Source: Azomonas tarimensis
GTDB taxonomy: Bacteria > Pseudomonadota > Gammaproteobacteria > Pseudomonadales > Pseudomonadaceae
Assembly: GCF_042648805.1 (NCBI RefSeq)
Contig: NZ_JBHRXZ010000022.1
Coordinates: 372,001 to 436,000, forward strand
Length of the DNA: 64,000 nucleotides
Reading direction: 5' to 3'
Under the pieces are notes generated by a model. The model had not been told where the DNA came from, ran no database searches, and worked only from the letters and a program-made list of their open reading frames with translations. This document shows, piece after piece, positions 28,033-39,600 of this stretch. Each line of letters begins with the position of its first letter. The first letter of the stretch is position 1. The position numbers were made by a program, and so were the translations under genes.

Positions 28033-28983
28033 CTAGCGCTGGAGTCGTGCCTCGATGGCCTGCATGAGGCGCTCGCCGATGCCGGTGCCGAAGGCATTGT
28101 CGATCTCGCGGATGCAGGTCGGGCTGGTCACGTTGATCTCGGTGAGGTAGTCGCCGATGACGTCGAGACCGACGAACAGCAAGCCACGCCGGCGCAGTTC
28201 CGGGCCGACGATCGCGGCGATCTCGCGGTCGCGCTCGGAAAGCGGTTGCGCCACGCCGCGCCCGCCGGCAGCCAGGTTTCCACGGGTTTCGCCGGCTGCA
28301 GGAATCCGCGCCAGACAGTAGGGCACGGGCTCGCCATCGATCATCAGGATGCGCTTGTCGCCGGCGCTGATCGCCGGCACGTAGCGTTGCGCCATGATCT
28401 GCCGGCTGCCATGGAGGGTCAGGGTTTCCAGGATCACCGAGAGGTTGGGATCACCCTCGCGATGGCGAAAAATCGACGCACCGCCCATTTCATCCAGAGG
28501 TTTGAGAATGACGTCACGATGGACCAGGGCGAAGTCGCGCAAGATATCGGCTCGGCGGCTCACCAGGGTAGGCGGCATGCAGTCGGGGAAACGGGTGGCA
28601 AACAGTTTCTCGTTGCAGTCACGCAGGCTTTGCGGCCGGTTGACCACCAGTACTCCTGCCTGCTCGGCCAGTTCAAGCAGGTAGGTGGCGTAGATGTACT
28701 CGCTGTTGAATGGGGGGTCCTTGCGCATGAGGATGACGTCCAGCTCGCTCAGGGCGCCATCGATCTCGGTGCCCAGCTCGAACCAGCGCGCAGGGTCGTT
28801 GAAGACCTCCAGCTGGCGCATGCGGGCACGCACTTCACCGCCGAGTTGATAGAGGTCGCGCTGCTCCATGTAATGGACGGACCAGCCCTTCTCCTGAGCG
28901 GCCAGCAGCATGGCGAGCGTGCTGTCCTTCTTGAAAGAGATTTGTGCGATTGGGTCCATGATGACCCCGACGCGAACGGTCAT
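28033..28983 (-). CDS. gshB: GshB, glutathione synthetase
   Basis: 316 residues, ATP-grasp enzyme. MDPIAQISFKKDSTLAMLLAA, ILMRKDPPFNSEYIYATYLLE, KPLDEMGGASIFR and the C-terminal EINVTSPTCIREID (Mg-binding) are intact. It joins gamma-glutamylcysteine and glycine. Divergent from pilG with about 236 bases between. Confidence 0.97.
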   Translation of the reverse strand: MTVRVGVIMDPIAQISFKKDSTLAMLLAAQEKGWSVHYMEQRDLYQLGGEVRARMRQLEVFNDPARWFELGTEIDGALSELDVILMRKDPPFNSEYIYATYLLELAEQAGVLVVNRPQSLRDCNEKLFATRFPDCMPPTLVSRRADILRDFALVHRDVILKPLDEMGGASIFRHREGDPNLSVILETLTLHGSRQIMAQRYVPAISAGDKRILMIDGEPVPYCLARIPAAGETRGNLAAGGRGVAQPLSERDREIAAIVGPELRRRGLLFVGLDVIGDYLTEINVTSPTCIREIDNAFGTGIGERLMQAIEARLQR

Positions 28984-29219
28984 GGAAGGCCTCCCTGAGG
29001 CGGTCCGGATGTCCGCCGAAAATGAAAAAGTTGCCGAAGATTGGCGCTGGCTTTGCGCTCGGTCAAGGAAAATTACAGGCCGTTTCAGGGTAGATAGCCT
29101 GCATCATGAGAGTGTGCTACAAAGGCCTCGCATTTGAGTGTAGCCCACTAGCGGCGGGCCTTTGGCGCACTGTGATAGCGATCAAGAAGTACTACTCACC
29201 GAGGCGATGGCAGGGCGAA

Positions 29220-29627
29220 ATGGAACAGCACTCCCAAGGCTTGAAAGTCATGGTGATCGATGACTCGAAAACGATTCGTCGCACCGCGGAAACACTGTTG
29301 AAGAAGGTAGGTTGTGACGTGGTGACGGCTGTGGACGGCTTCGATGCGCTGGCCAAGATCGCCGATACCCATCCCCGAATCATCTTTGTCGACATCATGA
29401 TGCCGCGACTCGACGGCTATCAGACCTGCGCGCTGATCAAGAACAACAGCGCATTCAAATCCACGCCGGTGATCATGCTCTCGTCCAAGGACGGTCTTTT
29501 CGACAAGGCCAAGGGACGTATCGTCGGTTCGGATCAATACCTTACCAAGCCGTTCAGCAAGGAAGAGTTGCTCGGCGCCATCAAGGCTCATGTACCGGAT
29601 TTTGCGCCGGTCGAGCCCGTATCCTGA
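29220..29627 (+). CDS. pilG: PilG, CheY-like response regulator of the Pil-Chp system
   Basis: 135 residues, single receiver domain with MVIDDSKTIRRTAET (acidic pocket), FVDIMMPRLDGYQ (phospho-acceptor Asp) and YLTKPFSKEEL (Lys). Phosphorylated by ChpA, it promotes pilus extension and surface-dependent cAMP signalling. The ATG at 29220 (MEQHSQGLKVMVID) begins the conserved domain; an upstream open frame to 29106 has no support. First gene of a cluster running to chpC. Confidence 0.96.
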   Translation: MEQHSQGLKVMVIDDSKTIRRTAETLLKKVGCDVVTAVDGFDALAKIADTHPRIIFVDIMMPRLDGYQTCALIKNNSAFKSTPVIMLSSKDGLFDKAKGRIVGSDQYLTKPFSKEELLGAIKAHVPDFAPVEPVS

Positions 29628-29669
29628 AGTTTAGGCCGGTCGCCGGTGATGCGCTAAAGCGGAGAAAAA

Positions 29670-30035
29670 ATGGCTCGCGTTCTGATTGTTGATGACTCTC
29701 CGACGGAGATGTACAAGCTGAGCGCCATGCTTGAAAAGCATGGCCATCAGGTATTGAAAGCCGAGAACGGGGCGGACGGCGTTGCCCTGGCTCGCCAGGA
29801 AAAGCCCGATGCGGTGCTCATGGATATCGTCATGCCGGGCCTTAACGGCTTTCAGGCGACGCGCCAGCTGACCAAGGATGCAGATACCAGCCATATTCCG
29901 GTGATCATCGTGACCACGAAGGATCAGGAAACCGACAAGGTCTGGGGCAAGCGCCAGGGCGCGAAGGATTACCTGACCAAGCCGGTCGACGAAGTGACCC
30001 TGCTGAAGACGCTGGGGTCCGTACTGGCAGGCTGA
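29670..30035 (+). CDS. pilH: PilH, CheY-like response regulator
   Basis: 121 residues, receiver domain only: RVLIVDDSPTEMYKL, AVLMDIVMPGLNGFQ and DYLTKPVDEVTL. PilH acts as the second, antagonistic or phosphate-sink regulator opposite PilG, favouring pilus retraction. Preceded by CGGAGAAAAA close to its ATG. Confidence 0.96.
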   Translation: MARVLIVDDSPTEMYKLSAMLEKHGHQVLKAENGADGVALARQEKPDAVLMDIVMPGLNGFQATRQLTKDADTSHIPVIIVTTKDQETDKVWGKRQGAKDYLTKPVDEVTLLKTLGSVLAG

Positions 30036-30055
30036 CGGGCCGGCAAGGGAGCTGT

Positions 30056-30592
30056 ATGTCCGACACATCGACGCCTTTCCAGCGGCTGCTCGCAATCGAC
30101 AGCCGCTGTCGCTCTCTGGCGGTGGGCTTGCCCTCGCAGCAGGAAACGGTGCAGACCTGGTCCGGTATCGGGTTTCGCATGGGCGGGCGTTGCTATGTCG
30201 CGCCGATGGGGGAGGTCGGCGAGGTCCTGCATGAACCGCGATACACCCAGCTGCCGGGCGTGAAGACCTGGGTCAAGGGTGTTTCCAACGTGCGGGGGCG
30301 CCTGCTGCCGGTCATCGACCTCTGCGGATATTTCGGGTTGGAGCTGTCACCGCTGCGTAAGCAGCGGCGCGTCCTGGTGGTGGACCACCAGGAAGTGTTC
30401 GCCGGGCTGACGGTGGACGAGGTGTTCGGCATGCAACATTTTCCGGTAGAGGCGTTTTCGGAGTTGCTCCCCCATGTGGAGGGGGCGATCCGGCCGTTTC
30501 TGCACGGCGTTTTCCAGCGTGAGCGGCCCTGGCTGGTGTTCAGCCCACACGCGCTGGCCAAGCACTCCGGGTTTCTCGGCGTAGCGATCTGA
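30056..30592 (+). CDS. pilI: PilI, CheW-like adaptor
   Basis: 178 residues with a CheW fold: GIGFRMGGRCYVAPMGEVGE, LPGVKTWVKGVSNVRGRLLPVIDL and RVLVVDHQEVFAGLTVDEV. It links the receptor PilJ to the kinase ChpA. It lies 21 bases after pilH. Confidence 0.95.
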   Translation: MSDTSTPFQRLLAIDSRCRSLAVGLPSQQETVQTWSGIGFRMGGRCYVAPMGEVGEVLHEPRYTQLPGVKTWVKGVSNVRGRLLPVIDLCGYFGLELSPLRKQRRVLVVDHQEVFAGLTVDEVFGMQHFPVEAFSELLPHVEGAIRPFLHGVFQRERPWLVFSPHALAKHSGFLGVAI

Positions 30593-30600
30593 TCTGGTGG

Positions 30601-30616
30601 CCGGCCTGCTGGCCGG
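30601..30616 (+). other. Small GC hairpin between pilI and pilJ
   Basis: CCGGCC (30601-30606) and GGCCGG (30611-30616) pair around a 4-base loop, followed by TTTG, in the only sizeable gap of the early pil cluster. Could tune pilJ read-through or message stability; evidence is structural only. Confidence 0.3.
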
Positions 30617-30661
30617 TTTGTAGTTCGATGGATAGTTATAAGGTCCAGGCGGGGGCCGGTT

Positions 30662-32713
30662 ATGAATAAGAAGCTGGATGCAAATGCGCTTTTGGCGGGG
30701 ATGAAGAGCAACTCGCTCGTCGCCGTGCTGTTCATCACCCTTATTGCCTCGATGGTGCTCCTGTTCGCGAACTTCGCCTACATCAGTACTCAGACGAACT
30801 ACGACAACGAGTACATTGCCAACGCCGGCGAGCTGCGGGTGATTTCCCAGCAGATCGCTTCGAACGCAGTCGAGGCCGCTGGTGGTACCCAGGGCGCCTT
30901 CGCAGCCCTGAGCGCTGCGCGCGGCGAGTTCCAGACGCGCTGGAACGCAATCCTCAACGGCAACCCGGCCATCGGCCTGCCCGCCGCGCCGGAATCGCTG
31001 CGCCCACAGCTGGACGCGGTGCAGCGGAACTGGGACGTGCTGCGTACCAATGCCGAATCCATCCTCGCCAACCAGGCCGCGCTGCTTTCGCTGCAGGCCC
31101 TGGCAGAAACCATGGCCGAAACCGTGCCGCAACTGCAGCTCGAGTACGAAGAGATCGTCGACATCCTCGTCGAGAGCGGCGCACCGGGTAGCCAGGTCGC
31201 CGTGGCTCAGCGTCAGTCGCTGCTGGCCGAGCGTATTCTTGCCTCGGTCAACCGTGTCCTGGCCGGTGACCATGACGCACTTCAGGCTGCGGACATGTTC
31301 GGCCGTGATGCCCAGCAGTTCGGGCGGGTCGCCCTGGCGATGAACGAAGGCAGCGAATCCATGGGTATCGCCCGGGTCGTGAACGCCGAAGCCCGCGCGC
31401 GGCTCGAAGAAGTGGGCCGGTTGTTCCGCTTCGTGTCCGAGTCAGTGGACGAGATCCTCGGGACTTCGGCCGAACTACTGCGGGTCCGGGAGTCGGCCAA
31501 TGCGATCTTTGGCGTTTCGGACGCGCTGCTGCAGAGCACTTCGGCCCTCAACCAGGGTTTCGAAGCCCGTGCCCAGGGTCGTAACCTGAACGTGATTGCC
31601 GGCTATGCCCTGGGTGCCCTGGCGCTGGGCTCGGTGATCCTCATTGGTCTGGTGTTCGTTCGCGAAGCTCGGCGCCGCTTGCAGGAGACCGCCGAGAAGA
31701 ACGAGCGGAACCAGGCCGCGATCCTTCGTCTGCTCGACGAGATCGCCGACCTCGCCGACGGCGACCTGACCGTGACCGCCACCGTGACCGAAGACTTCAC
31801 CGGTGCCATCGCCGACTCGATCAACTACTCCATCGACCAACTGCGAGACCTGGTACAGACGATCAACCAGACCGCTGTGCAGGTGGCAGGCGCGGCACAG
31901 GAAAGCCAGGCGACCGCGATGCATCTCGCCGAGGCGTCCGAGCACCAGGCCCAGGAAATCGCCGGAGCTTCCGCGGCGATCAACGAAATGGCGGTCTCCA
32001 TTGACCAGGTGTCGGCCAACGCCTCGGAATCTTCCGCGGTAGCCGAGCGGTCGGTAGCGATCGCCAACAAGGGCAACGAAGTGGTGCACAACACCATTAC
32101 CGGCATGGACAACATCCGTGAGCAGATCCAGGACACGTCCAAGCGGATCAAGCGTCTCGGCGAATCTTCCCAGGAGATCGGCGACATCGTCAGCCTGATC
32201 AATGACATTGCTGACCAGACCAACATTCTCGCACTGAATGCGGCGATCCAGGCTTCCATGGCCGGAGACGCCGGCCGCGGCTTCGCGGTGGTCGCCGACG
32301 AGGTTCAGCGTCTCGCTGAGCGCTCTTCCGCAGCAACCAAGCAGATCGAGTCGCTGGTCAAGGCGATTCAGAACGACACCAACGAGGCGGTCTTCTCCAT
32401 GGAGCAGACCACTTCGGAGGTGGTACGCGGAGCGCGCCTGGCGCAGGACGCGGGCGTGGCGCTCGAAGACATCGAAAAGGTCTCGCGTACCCTGGCAGCG
32501 TTGATCCAGAACATCTCCAATGCGGCGCGCCAGCAGGCGTCGTCAGCCGGTCACATCTCCAACACCATGAACGTCATCCAGGAAATCACCTCGCAGACCT
32601 CGGCCGGCACCACAGCGACCGCCCGAAGCATCGGGAACCTGGCGAAGCTGGCTACCGACATGCGTCGCTCGGTTTCGGGTTTCGCCCTTCCCAACAGCCA
32701 GGACCAGGCCTGA
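30662..32713 (+). CDS. pilJ: PilJ, methyl-accepting chemoreceptor of the Pil-Chp system
   Basis: 683 residues. N-terminal transmembrane helix (about 18-40), a periplasmic helical sensory region with two PilJ-type repeats (about 41-300), second helix (about 308-330), HAMP-like segment and cytoplasmic signalling domain with DIADQTNILALNAAIQASMAGDAGRGFAV-like tip and RLAERSSAATKQIE. Known PilJ senses pilin on retraction and surface contact. It signals through PilI/ChpC to ChpA. Confidence 0.95.
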   Translation: MNKKLDANALLAGMKSNSLVAVLFITLIASMVLLFANFAYISTQTNYDNEYIANAGELRVISQQIASNAVEAAGGTQGAFAALSAARGEFQTRWNAILNGNPAIGLPAAPESLRPQLDAVQRNWDVLRTNAESILANQAALLSLQALAETMAETVPQLQLEYEEIVDILVESGAPGSQVAVAQRQSLLAERILASVNRVLAGDHDALQAADMFGRDAQQFGRVALAMNEGSESMGIARVVNAEARARLEEVGRLFRFVSESVDEILGTSAELLRVRESANAIFGVSDALLQSTSALNQGFEARAQGRNLNVIAGYALGALALGSVILIGLVFVREARRRLQETAEKNERNQAAILRLLDEIADLADGDLTVTATVTEDFTGAIADSINYSIDQLRDLVQTINQTAVQVAGAAQESQATAMHLAEASEHQAQEIAGASAAINEMAVSIDQVSANASESSAVAERSVAIANKGNEVVHNTITGMDNIREQIQDTSKRIKRLGESSQEIGDIVSLINDIADQTNILALNAAIQASMAGDAGRGFAVVADEVQRLAERSSAATKQIESLVKAIQNDTNEAVFSMEQTTSEVVRGARLAQDAGVALEDIEKVSRTLAALIQNISNAARQQASSAGHISNTMNVIQEITSQTSAGTTATARSIGNLAKLATDMRRSVSGFALPNSQDQA

Positions 32714-32769
32714 CTTGGCGGCGGCAGCCCAAGCGCTGCCGCCTGTGACTCATGCGAAAGGGGCTTGGC

Positions 32770-33639
32770 ATGCACACACGCGATGCCTGGGCGATCAAAC
32801 CCCTGGCCGACATGTCATCCGCGGACTTCAACGACTGGCAGGAGCTGCTCGAGCGGCGCACTGGCATCGTCGTGTCGCCGCAGCGGCGTAGCTTCCTGCT
32901 CACCAATCTCACGGCGCGTATGCGTGAGCTGGGTATCGAGGACTACGCCAGCTATTACCGACAGGTCACCGAAGGGCCGCGGGGGGCGGTCGAGTGGGTG
33001 ACCCTGCTGGATCGCCTGACCGTGCAGGAGACCCGCTGCTTTCGTCATTCATCGTCATTCGCGCGGCTGGCACGCTATCTGGAGGACCGGCTCGAGCAGG
33101 ATCAGGGCGTACCGCGCCCCTGGTCGCTCTGGAGCGTCGGCTGCGCCACGGGCGAGGAGGCATATTCGCTGGCGATGCAGGCCGATAGCCTGCTGCGGGC
33201 ACGGGGGCAGGAGCCACGCTTCGGTGTGACCGCAACCGACATCAGTCTCAGTGCCCTGAGCCGCGCGCGCAAAGGGCTATACCCGCCATCGCGCCTGACT
33301 CAGGTCGAGCCGTCGATGCTGGAAACCTATTTCAATCCGCAGGCCGACGGCCGACTGCAAGTAGTCGACAGCCTGGCCGAGCGGCTCTGCTTTGCGCGTC
33401 TGAACGTGCTGGACCTGGCGAAGGCGCCAATGGCTGGCATGGACGTCATTTTTTGTCAGAACCTGTTGATCTATTTCCACCGCTGGCGCCGTCACGAAAT
33501 CCTCAACCATCTGGCCGAGCGGCTTGCGCCGGGCGGGTTGCTGGTCATAGGCGTCGGCGAGGCGGTCGACTGGCAGCATGAGACGATGCTGCCAGTGGCG
33601 GACGATCAGGTCCTGGCCTTTACCCGGAAGAAACAATGA
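32770..33639 (+). CDS. pilK: PilK, CheR-type chemoreceptor methyltransferase
   Basis: 289 residues from ATG 32770, which follows AAAGGGG; another ATG at 32752 is less well placed. CheR landmarks: LERRTGIVVSPQRRSFL, LTVQETRCFRH, LWSVGCATGEEAYSLAM (SAM loop), VTATDISLSALSRARKG and FCQNLLIYFHRW. It should methylate glutamates of PilJ. Its stop overlaps the chpA upstream ATG. Confidence 0.94.
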   Translation: MHTRDAWAIKPLADMSSADFNDWQELLERRTGIVVSPQRRSFLLTNLTARMRELGIEDYASYYRQVTEGPRGAVEWVTLLDRLTVQETRCFRHSSSFARLARYLEDRLEQDQGVPRPWSLWSVGCATGEEAYSLAMQADSLLRARGQEPRFGVTATDISLSALSRARKGLYPPSRLTQVEPSMLETYFNPQADGRLQVVDSLAERLCFARLNVLDLAKAPMAGMDVIFCQNLLIYFHRWRRHEILNHLAERLAPGGLLVIGVGEAVDWQHETMLPVADDQVLAFTRKKQ

Positions 33640-33650
33640 GCGGAGTCGCT

Positions 33651-36600
33651 ATGGGTGATCGGCATGATTATGTCGCCCTGGAATGGGTGAAAGGCGAAAT
33701 TGCCGAGACACTGACACAGGCGCGCCAGGCGCTCGAAGCCTATGTGGACAACCCGCAGGATGTGACGCGCATGCGCTTCTGCCTGACCTATGCCCACCAA
33801 GTCCACGGCACCCTGCAGATGGTCGAGTTCTACGGTGCGGCACTGCTGGCCGAGGAAATCGAGCGGCTGGCCCGGGCTCTGCTGGATGAGCGCGTGGCCA
33901 ACCGCAGCGAGGCGCTGGAACTGCTGATGCAGGCCATCCTGCAGCTGCCGCTCTATCTCGACCATATCCAGGCCGCGCGCCGAGATCTGCCGCTGATCGT
34001 CATGCCCTTGCTCAACGACCTGCGCGCCGTACGTGGGGAAAGGTTGCTCTCGGAAACCAGTCTGTTCACGCCGGACCTGGGTGATCTACCCCTGCCACTG
34101 GCGGCGGATGCCCTGCTCCGGCTAGAGGCAGGCGAGCTACCGACGCTGCTGCGAAAAATGCGCCAGATGCTGCAGGTCGCGCTGGTCGCGGTCATCCGCA
34201 ATCAGGAGGTGGCGGTCAATCTCGGCTACATGTCCAAAGTATTCAATCGCCTGGAGAATCTGTCGCAGAACGCGCCTCTGGGGTTGCTCTGGGCCGCCTC
34301 GGCAGGTCTGGTGGAGGGCATGATCGACGGTTGCGTGACGCTCAGCAGCTCGGTGCGCAATCTTCTCCGGGAGGTGGACAGGGAACTCAAGCTGCTCAGT
34401 GAGCTGGGGGTGGAGGGCTTCAACCGCAGGCCCCCGGACGGGCTTGTGCGCAACCTGCTCTTCTACGTAGCCAAGGCGCCTGCTGCCACGCCCAGATTGG
34501 GGGCCCTCAAGGAGCGCTATCGCCTGGACGACGCCCTGTTCGACAGCAGTGCGGTAAACGAACAGCGGGCTCAGCTCGCAGGTCCCGACCGCGAGACCCT
34601 GCGTTCGGTGGTCGGGGTACTCTGCGAGGAGCTCGTGCGCGTCAAGGACAGCCTCGATCTGTTCGTGCGCGGCGATCGCCAGAGCCTGTCCGAACTGGCT
34701 GCCCTGCAGCAGCCGTTGAAGCAGATCAGCGATACCCTGGCGATTCTCAGTTTCGGTCAGCCGCGCAAGATCATCCTGGATCAGTACGCGTTGGTCCAGG
34801 CGCTGGCCAGCGGCCAGCGCGAGGTCGGCGACGCGATTCTGATGGATATCGCCGGCGCCCTGCTCTATGTCGAGGCGACGCTTGCCGGGATGGCCGGCGG
34901 GCCGGGCAGCGAAGAGGGCGGCGCGGAAAACCGGCTGCCCACCACCGACGTGGGGCAGATCCACCAGTTGGTGGTGAAAGAGGCACGCAGTGCCCTGAGT
35001 GACGCCAAGGACGCGATCATCGAGTTCATCGCCTCGCAATGGAACCATGAGCATCTGGAAAAGGTGCCGGGTCTGCTTGGGCAAGCCCGCGGCGGGCTGG
35101 GGATGATCCCGCTTGAGCGCGCCGCTGCCCTGCTGGACGCCTCGCAGCGATACATACTCGAAGAGATACTGGCGCGTCGCGCAATACCCAGTTGGCAGAA
35201 TCTGGACACCCTCGCCGATGCCATTACCAGCGTCGAGTACTACCTGGAGCGCCTGAACGACGACCGTTCCAGCCAGGGTGACCACATTCTCGACGTGGCT
35301 GAAGAAAGCCTGGCTGCGCTGGGCTACGGCCTGGCCGCGTTCGGCCCCGCCATGATGGCGACCGGCAGTCTGTCTGAAGCGCCGCTGGCGGCGTCTGCGA
35401 CCATCGAGGCCGAGGGTGCCATGGCGCCCGTGGAGGTGCCGAGTCCAGAACTGGCCGAGCTGGCTATCGCGGCCGCGTCGCCTCACCATACCGAAGCCGA
35501 AGCCGAAGCCGAAGCCGAGCTCGTTCTGGCCGCTGTACTGGCTGTGTCTGAGCCGGCGATCAATCCCCCGGCGATTTCGACCCCGCCCGCGATCCTTCCG
35601 CCTCCCGGTGGCGAGGAGCCTGTGGACGAGGAGTTGCTGGAAGTCTTCATCGAAGAGGCCGGTGAGGTCCTCGAGACGATCAACGAGTACCTCCCCGCCT
35701 GGTTCGCCGAGCCTGGCGATGGCGAGGCGCTTACCGAGGTGCGGCGAGCCTTCCATACCCTCAAGGGTAGTGGCCGCATGGTGCGTGCGCTGATTATCGG
35801 CGAACTCTCCTGGTCGGTGGAGAATCTGCTCAATAGGGTTCTGGACAAGAGCGTCCAGCCCAACGAGCCCTTGCGGGTACTGCTGCAGCGCGTGGTGGAT
35901 CTGTTGTCATCGCTGGTGGACGAATTCGCCGCTCGCCAGCAGTGCCAGCGCGCCGATGTCGACGCCCTCGCCGAGGCGGCCCACGCCCTGGCGCGGGGCG
36001 AGACGATCGCACTGGCCGGCGAGACGCCCAGCAGCCCGTCAGATGTGCCAGGGGCGGAACTTCCGGTCGAGTTCGAGCCAGACAGGGCGGTAGCGCTGGA
36101 GCTTCAGCAGGCAGATGGGCAGGATTCCGAGACCCGGCAGCCACACGGCCGGCCAGTTGTTGAGGCGCTGGATCCCCAGCTCGTAGAGATCTTCCGCAAT
36201 GAGGCCGAGGCCCACCTCGATGCGGTCGACGCCTTCCTCGCGCAGTGCGACCAACAGTTGCCACAGCCGGTCAGCGATGGCCTGCAGCGAGCCTTGCACA
36301 CGCTCAAGGGCAGCGCGCACATGGCGGGCATCCTGCCGATCGCCGAGATCGTCACCCCGCTCGAAAAACTGGCCAAGGAATACAAGAACAACCTGATTCG
36401 TTTCGACCTGATCGATGTGGAGCTGCTGCGCGACGCGGCCAGCCTGTTGCGTCAGGCTCTCGAGCGCCTCGATGTCCAGCCGTTGTTGCCGAAAACCCTG
36501 GCCGAGGAACTCAAGGCAAGGATTCAGGCGCTGCACCTGTCCCGCCTGGGGGAGCTGAGCGCCGAGCCACGCTCGACAGGGGATCAGCAGCGTGAGGTCG

Positions 36601-39600
36601 GCCGGGTGTCGCGCTTTCTCATGGCGGCGATGAATAGCTCCCTGGATGTCGAGGACGTGCTGCAGCGCTGGCGCCAGCGGCCGGCCGAAGCCGCCGAGTT
36701 GACCGATCTGGTGGGTGAGCTGGCCTCGCTGGAACGCGGCGCACAGGTCGCCGAGCTGCCGCAGATCGAGTCGCTGTGCCATGCCCTGCAGCAGCACTAT
36801 GCCGCCGTGGGCGAACGCGGGGTTCGGCCAGGTGCGCAGTTCCTCGACCTGGCCGAGGCGGGGCATGAGGCCTTGGCTGGCATGATGGACGAGGTCGCAG
36901 CCGGCCTGCAGGCCAGTGTCCAGGAGGAACTGCTGCGTCGCCTGGAGGACTTCCACGCGCAAACGCCAGCGCCAGCGGAAGAGTTGCTGGAACTACTTGT
37001 GCTGCCGGCGGAGTCGCCCGCAGGTGCAGGTGCAGGTGCAGGTGCAGAAGCCGAAGCCGCGGACCTCGATCAGGAGATGGTCGAGATCTTCCTCGAAGAG
37101 GCGGTCGACCTGTTGGAATCCGCAGGCCAGAGCCTTGAGTACTGGCTCGGCGAACCCGAGGAGAAATCGCCTCTCGCATCACTGCAACGCGATCTTCACA
37201 CCCTCAAGGGCGGCGCGCGCATGGCAGGGATCGTGTCGGTGGGCGACCTCGCCCACGAACTCGAATTCCTTTACGAAGGCTTGCTTGACGGCCGCTACGC
37301 CGGCTCGGCCGACCTGAACCTGCTGTTGCAGCAAGCGCACGATCGTCTGGCAGCCCAGATCGAATCACTGCAGGCAGGGCGGATGCCCGGCCAGGACCGC
37401 AGTCTCGTAACGGCGATCGAGGCCTATCGCCGGGGTACCGTCGCGGTCCCGGCAGCGCAGGCCGTCCCGGTTCCGGATTTCTTCCGTGTCGACGAAGCCG
37501 AACCGGCCGAGCCGGCGGCGGCAGTCCAGGACGCAGTGTCCGGGCCCCAGCAGAAAGATGAGGGAGACCAGGAGCTCGTCGAGGTTTTCCTGGAGGAGGC
37601 CTTCGACATCCTCGACAGTGCCGGCCAGGCTTTGCAGCGCTGGATAGAGGCACCTGAGGTTCTGGGCGAACTGCACTCGCTTCAGCGTGACCTGCACACG
37701 CTCAAGGGCGGCGCGCGCATGGCCGAAATCACGGCCATCGGCGATCTCGCCCACGAGCTCGAATTCGTCTACGAGGGGCTGTACAACCGGCAGCACCCGC
37801 CCGGCTCGGCACTGTGTGGCCTGCTGCAGGCCAGCCACGATCGCCTGATCGACATGCTCGATTGCCTGCGGCTGCGACAGGCCGTGCCGGATGGTCATGC
37901 CGAGCTGCTGGCAATCCGTGCGTTTCGCAGCGGTGGCGAGTCCGCGCTGGCGACGACGGTCGAGCGAGAACCGACCGCCCCAGTACAGCTTGAGCAGGCG
38001 CAGGAGCCCGTCAGCAGAAGGTCGGCTGCGGTCGAGCCTGACTCGACTGACGCCGGTACGGCCCAGGCTCAGGCCCAGGCTCCGGAGGCAACTGCGGGTG
38101 CAGAGGCAGATGCGGCGGCAGGCTTGCAGCCGCTCATGGCGCCTGCCCAGGAGGTTCAGGCCCAGGTGGCCAAGGTATTGCCCTTCGTACGGCTCGCTCA
38201 ACAGGCTGCCGAGCAGGCGGCGGCGAGTCGCGCGCCGCAGGAAATGGTCCGGGTGCCCGCGGACCTGCTCGAAGGGCTGGTCAACCTGGCGGGGGAAACA
38301 TCGATCTTCCGTGGTCGGGTCGAGCAGCAGGTCAGCGATTTCAGTTTCACCCTCAGTGAAATGGACGCCACCATCGAGCGGGTTCGCGACCAGTTGCGCC
38401 GACTGGACACCGAAACCCAGGCGCAGATCCTCAGCCGCTACCACGCCGAGGGTGAGCGGGCAGGCTACGAGGACTTCGATCCGCTGGAAATGGACCGCCA
38501 TTCCCAGTTGCAGCAGTTGTCGCGCGCCTTGTTCGAATCGGCATCGGACCTCCTGGACCTGAAGGAAACCCTGGCGGCGCGCAGTCGCGACGCGGAAACC
38601 CTGCTGCTGCAGCAGGCGAGGGTCAACACCGAGTTGCAGGAGGGCCTCATGCGCACCCGCATGGTTCCCTTCGACCGGGTCGTGCCGCGTCTGCGCCGTC
38701 TCGTGCGGCAGGTGTCCGCCGAGCTGGGCAAACAGGTGGAATTTGTCGCCGGGAACGCCGAGGGCGAGATGGATCGCAGCGTGCTGGAGCGCATCATCGC
38801 GCCGCTCGAACACATGTTGCGCAATGCAGTCGATCACGGGATCGAGTCGCGGGAACAGCGCCGGGGAGCCGGCAAGCCGGAGCAAGGCTCGATCCGCCTG
38901 GATCTGCAGCGCGAAGGCGCTGACATCCTTCTCAGCCTCTCCGACGATGGCGGTGGCATCGACCTGGAAGCGGTCCGCCGCAAGGCCCGCGAGCGCTGCC
39001 TGCTGCCGGCCGATCGGGCGCTGGCCGACGAGGAGGTCCTGCAGTTCATTCTCGCGGCAGGCTTTTCCACCGCGAAAAAGGTCACGCAGATTTCCGGACG
39101 CGGCGTCGGGCTCGACGTGGTGAATTCCGAGGTCAAGCAGCTCGGCGGCTCGATGTCCATCGAGTCGCGCCTGGGCCAGGGCACGCGTTTCCTGATTCGC
39201 CTGCCGTTTACCGTTTCGGTTAACCGGGCACTGATGGTGAATGCCGGGGAAGACCTCTATGCCATTCCCTTGAGCACCATCGAAGGCATCGTGCGGATCT
39301 CGCCGCAGCGGCTACAGACGCTCTACCAGCCCGGTGCGCCGCGCTTCGAATATGCCGATCGCGCTTATGAGCTGCGTTATCTCGGTGACCTGCTGGGGAC
39401 AGGGCAACAGCCCAAACTGGTGGGTCAGACCCTGCCGCTGCCGGTGGTCCTGCTGCGCTCCGGCGAGTACAGCATTGCCGTTCAGGTGGACAGCCTGGCC
39501 GGCTCGCGTGAAATCGTGGTCAAGGGGCTCGGGCCGCAATTTGCGGCCGTTCCCGGGATTTCCGGTGCGACCATCCTCGGTGACGGCCGGGTGGTGGTCA

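Noticed and set aside
34137..35756. 539-codon minus-strand frame within chpA
   Set aside because: Antisense shadow of conserved kinase sequence; no ribosome site or domain.
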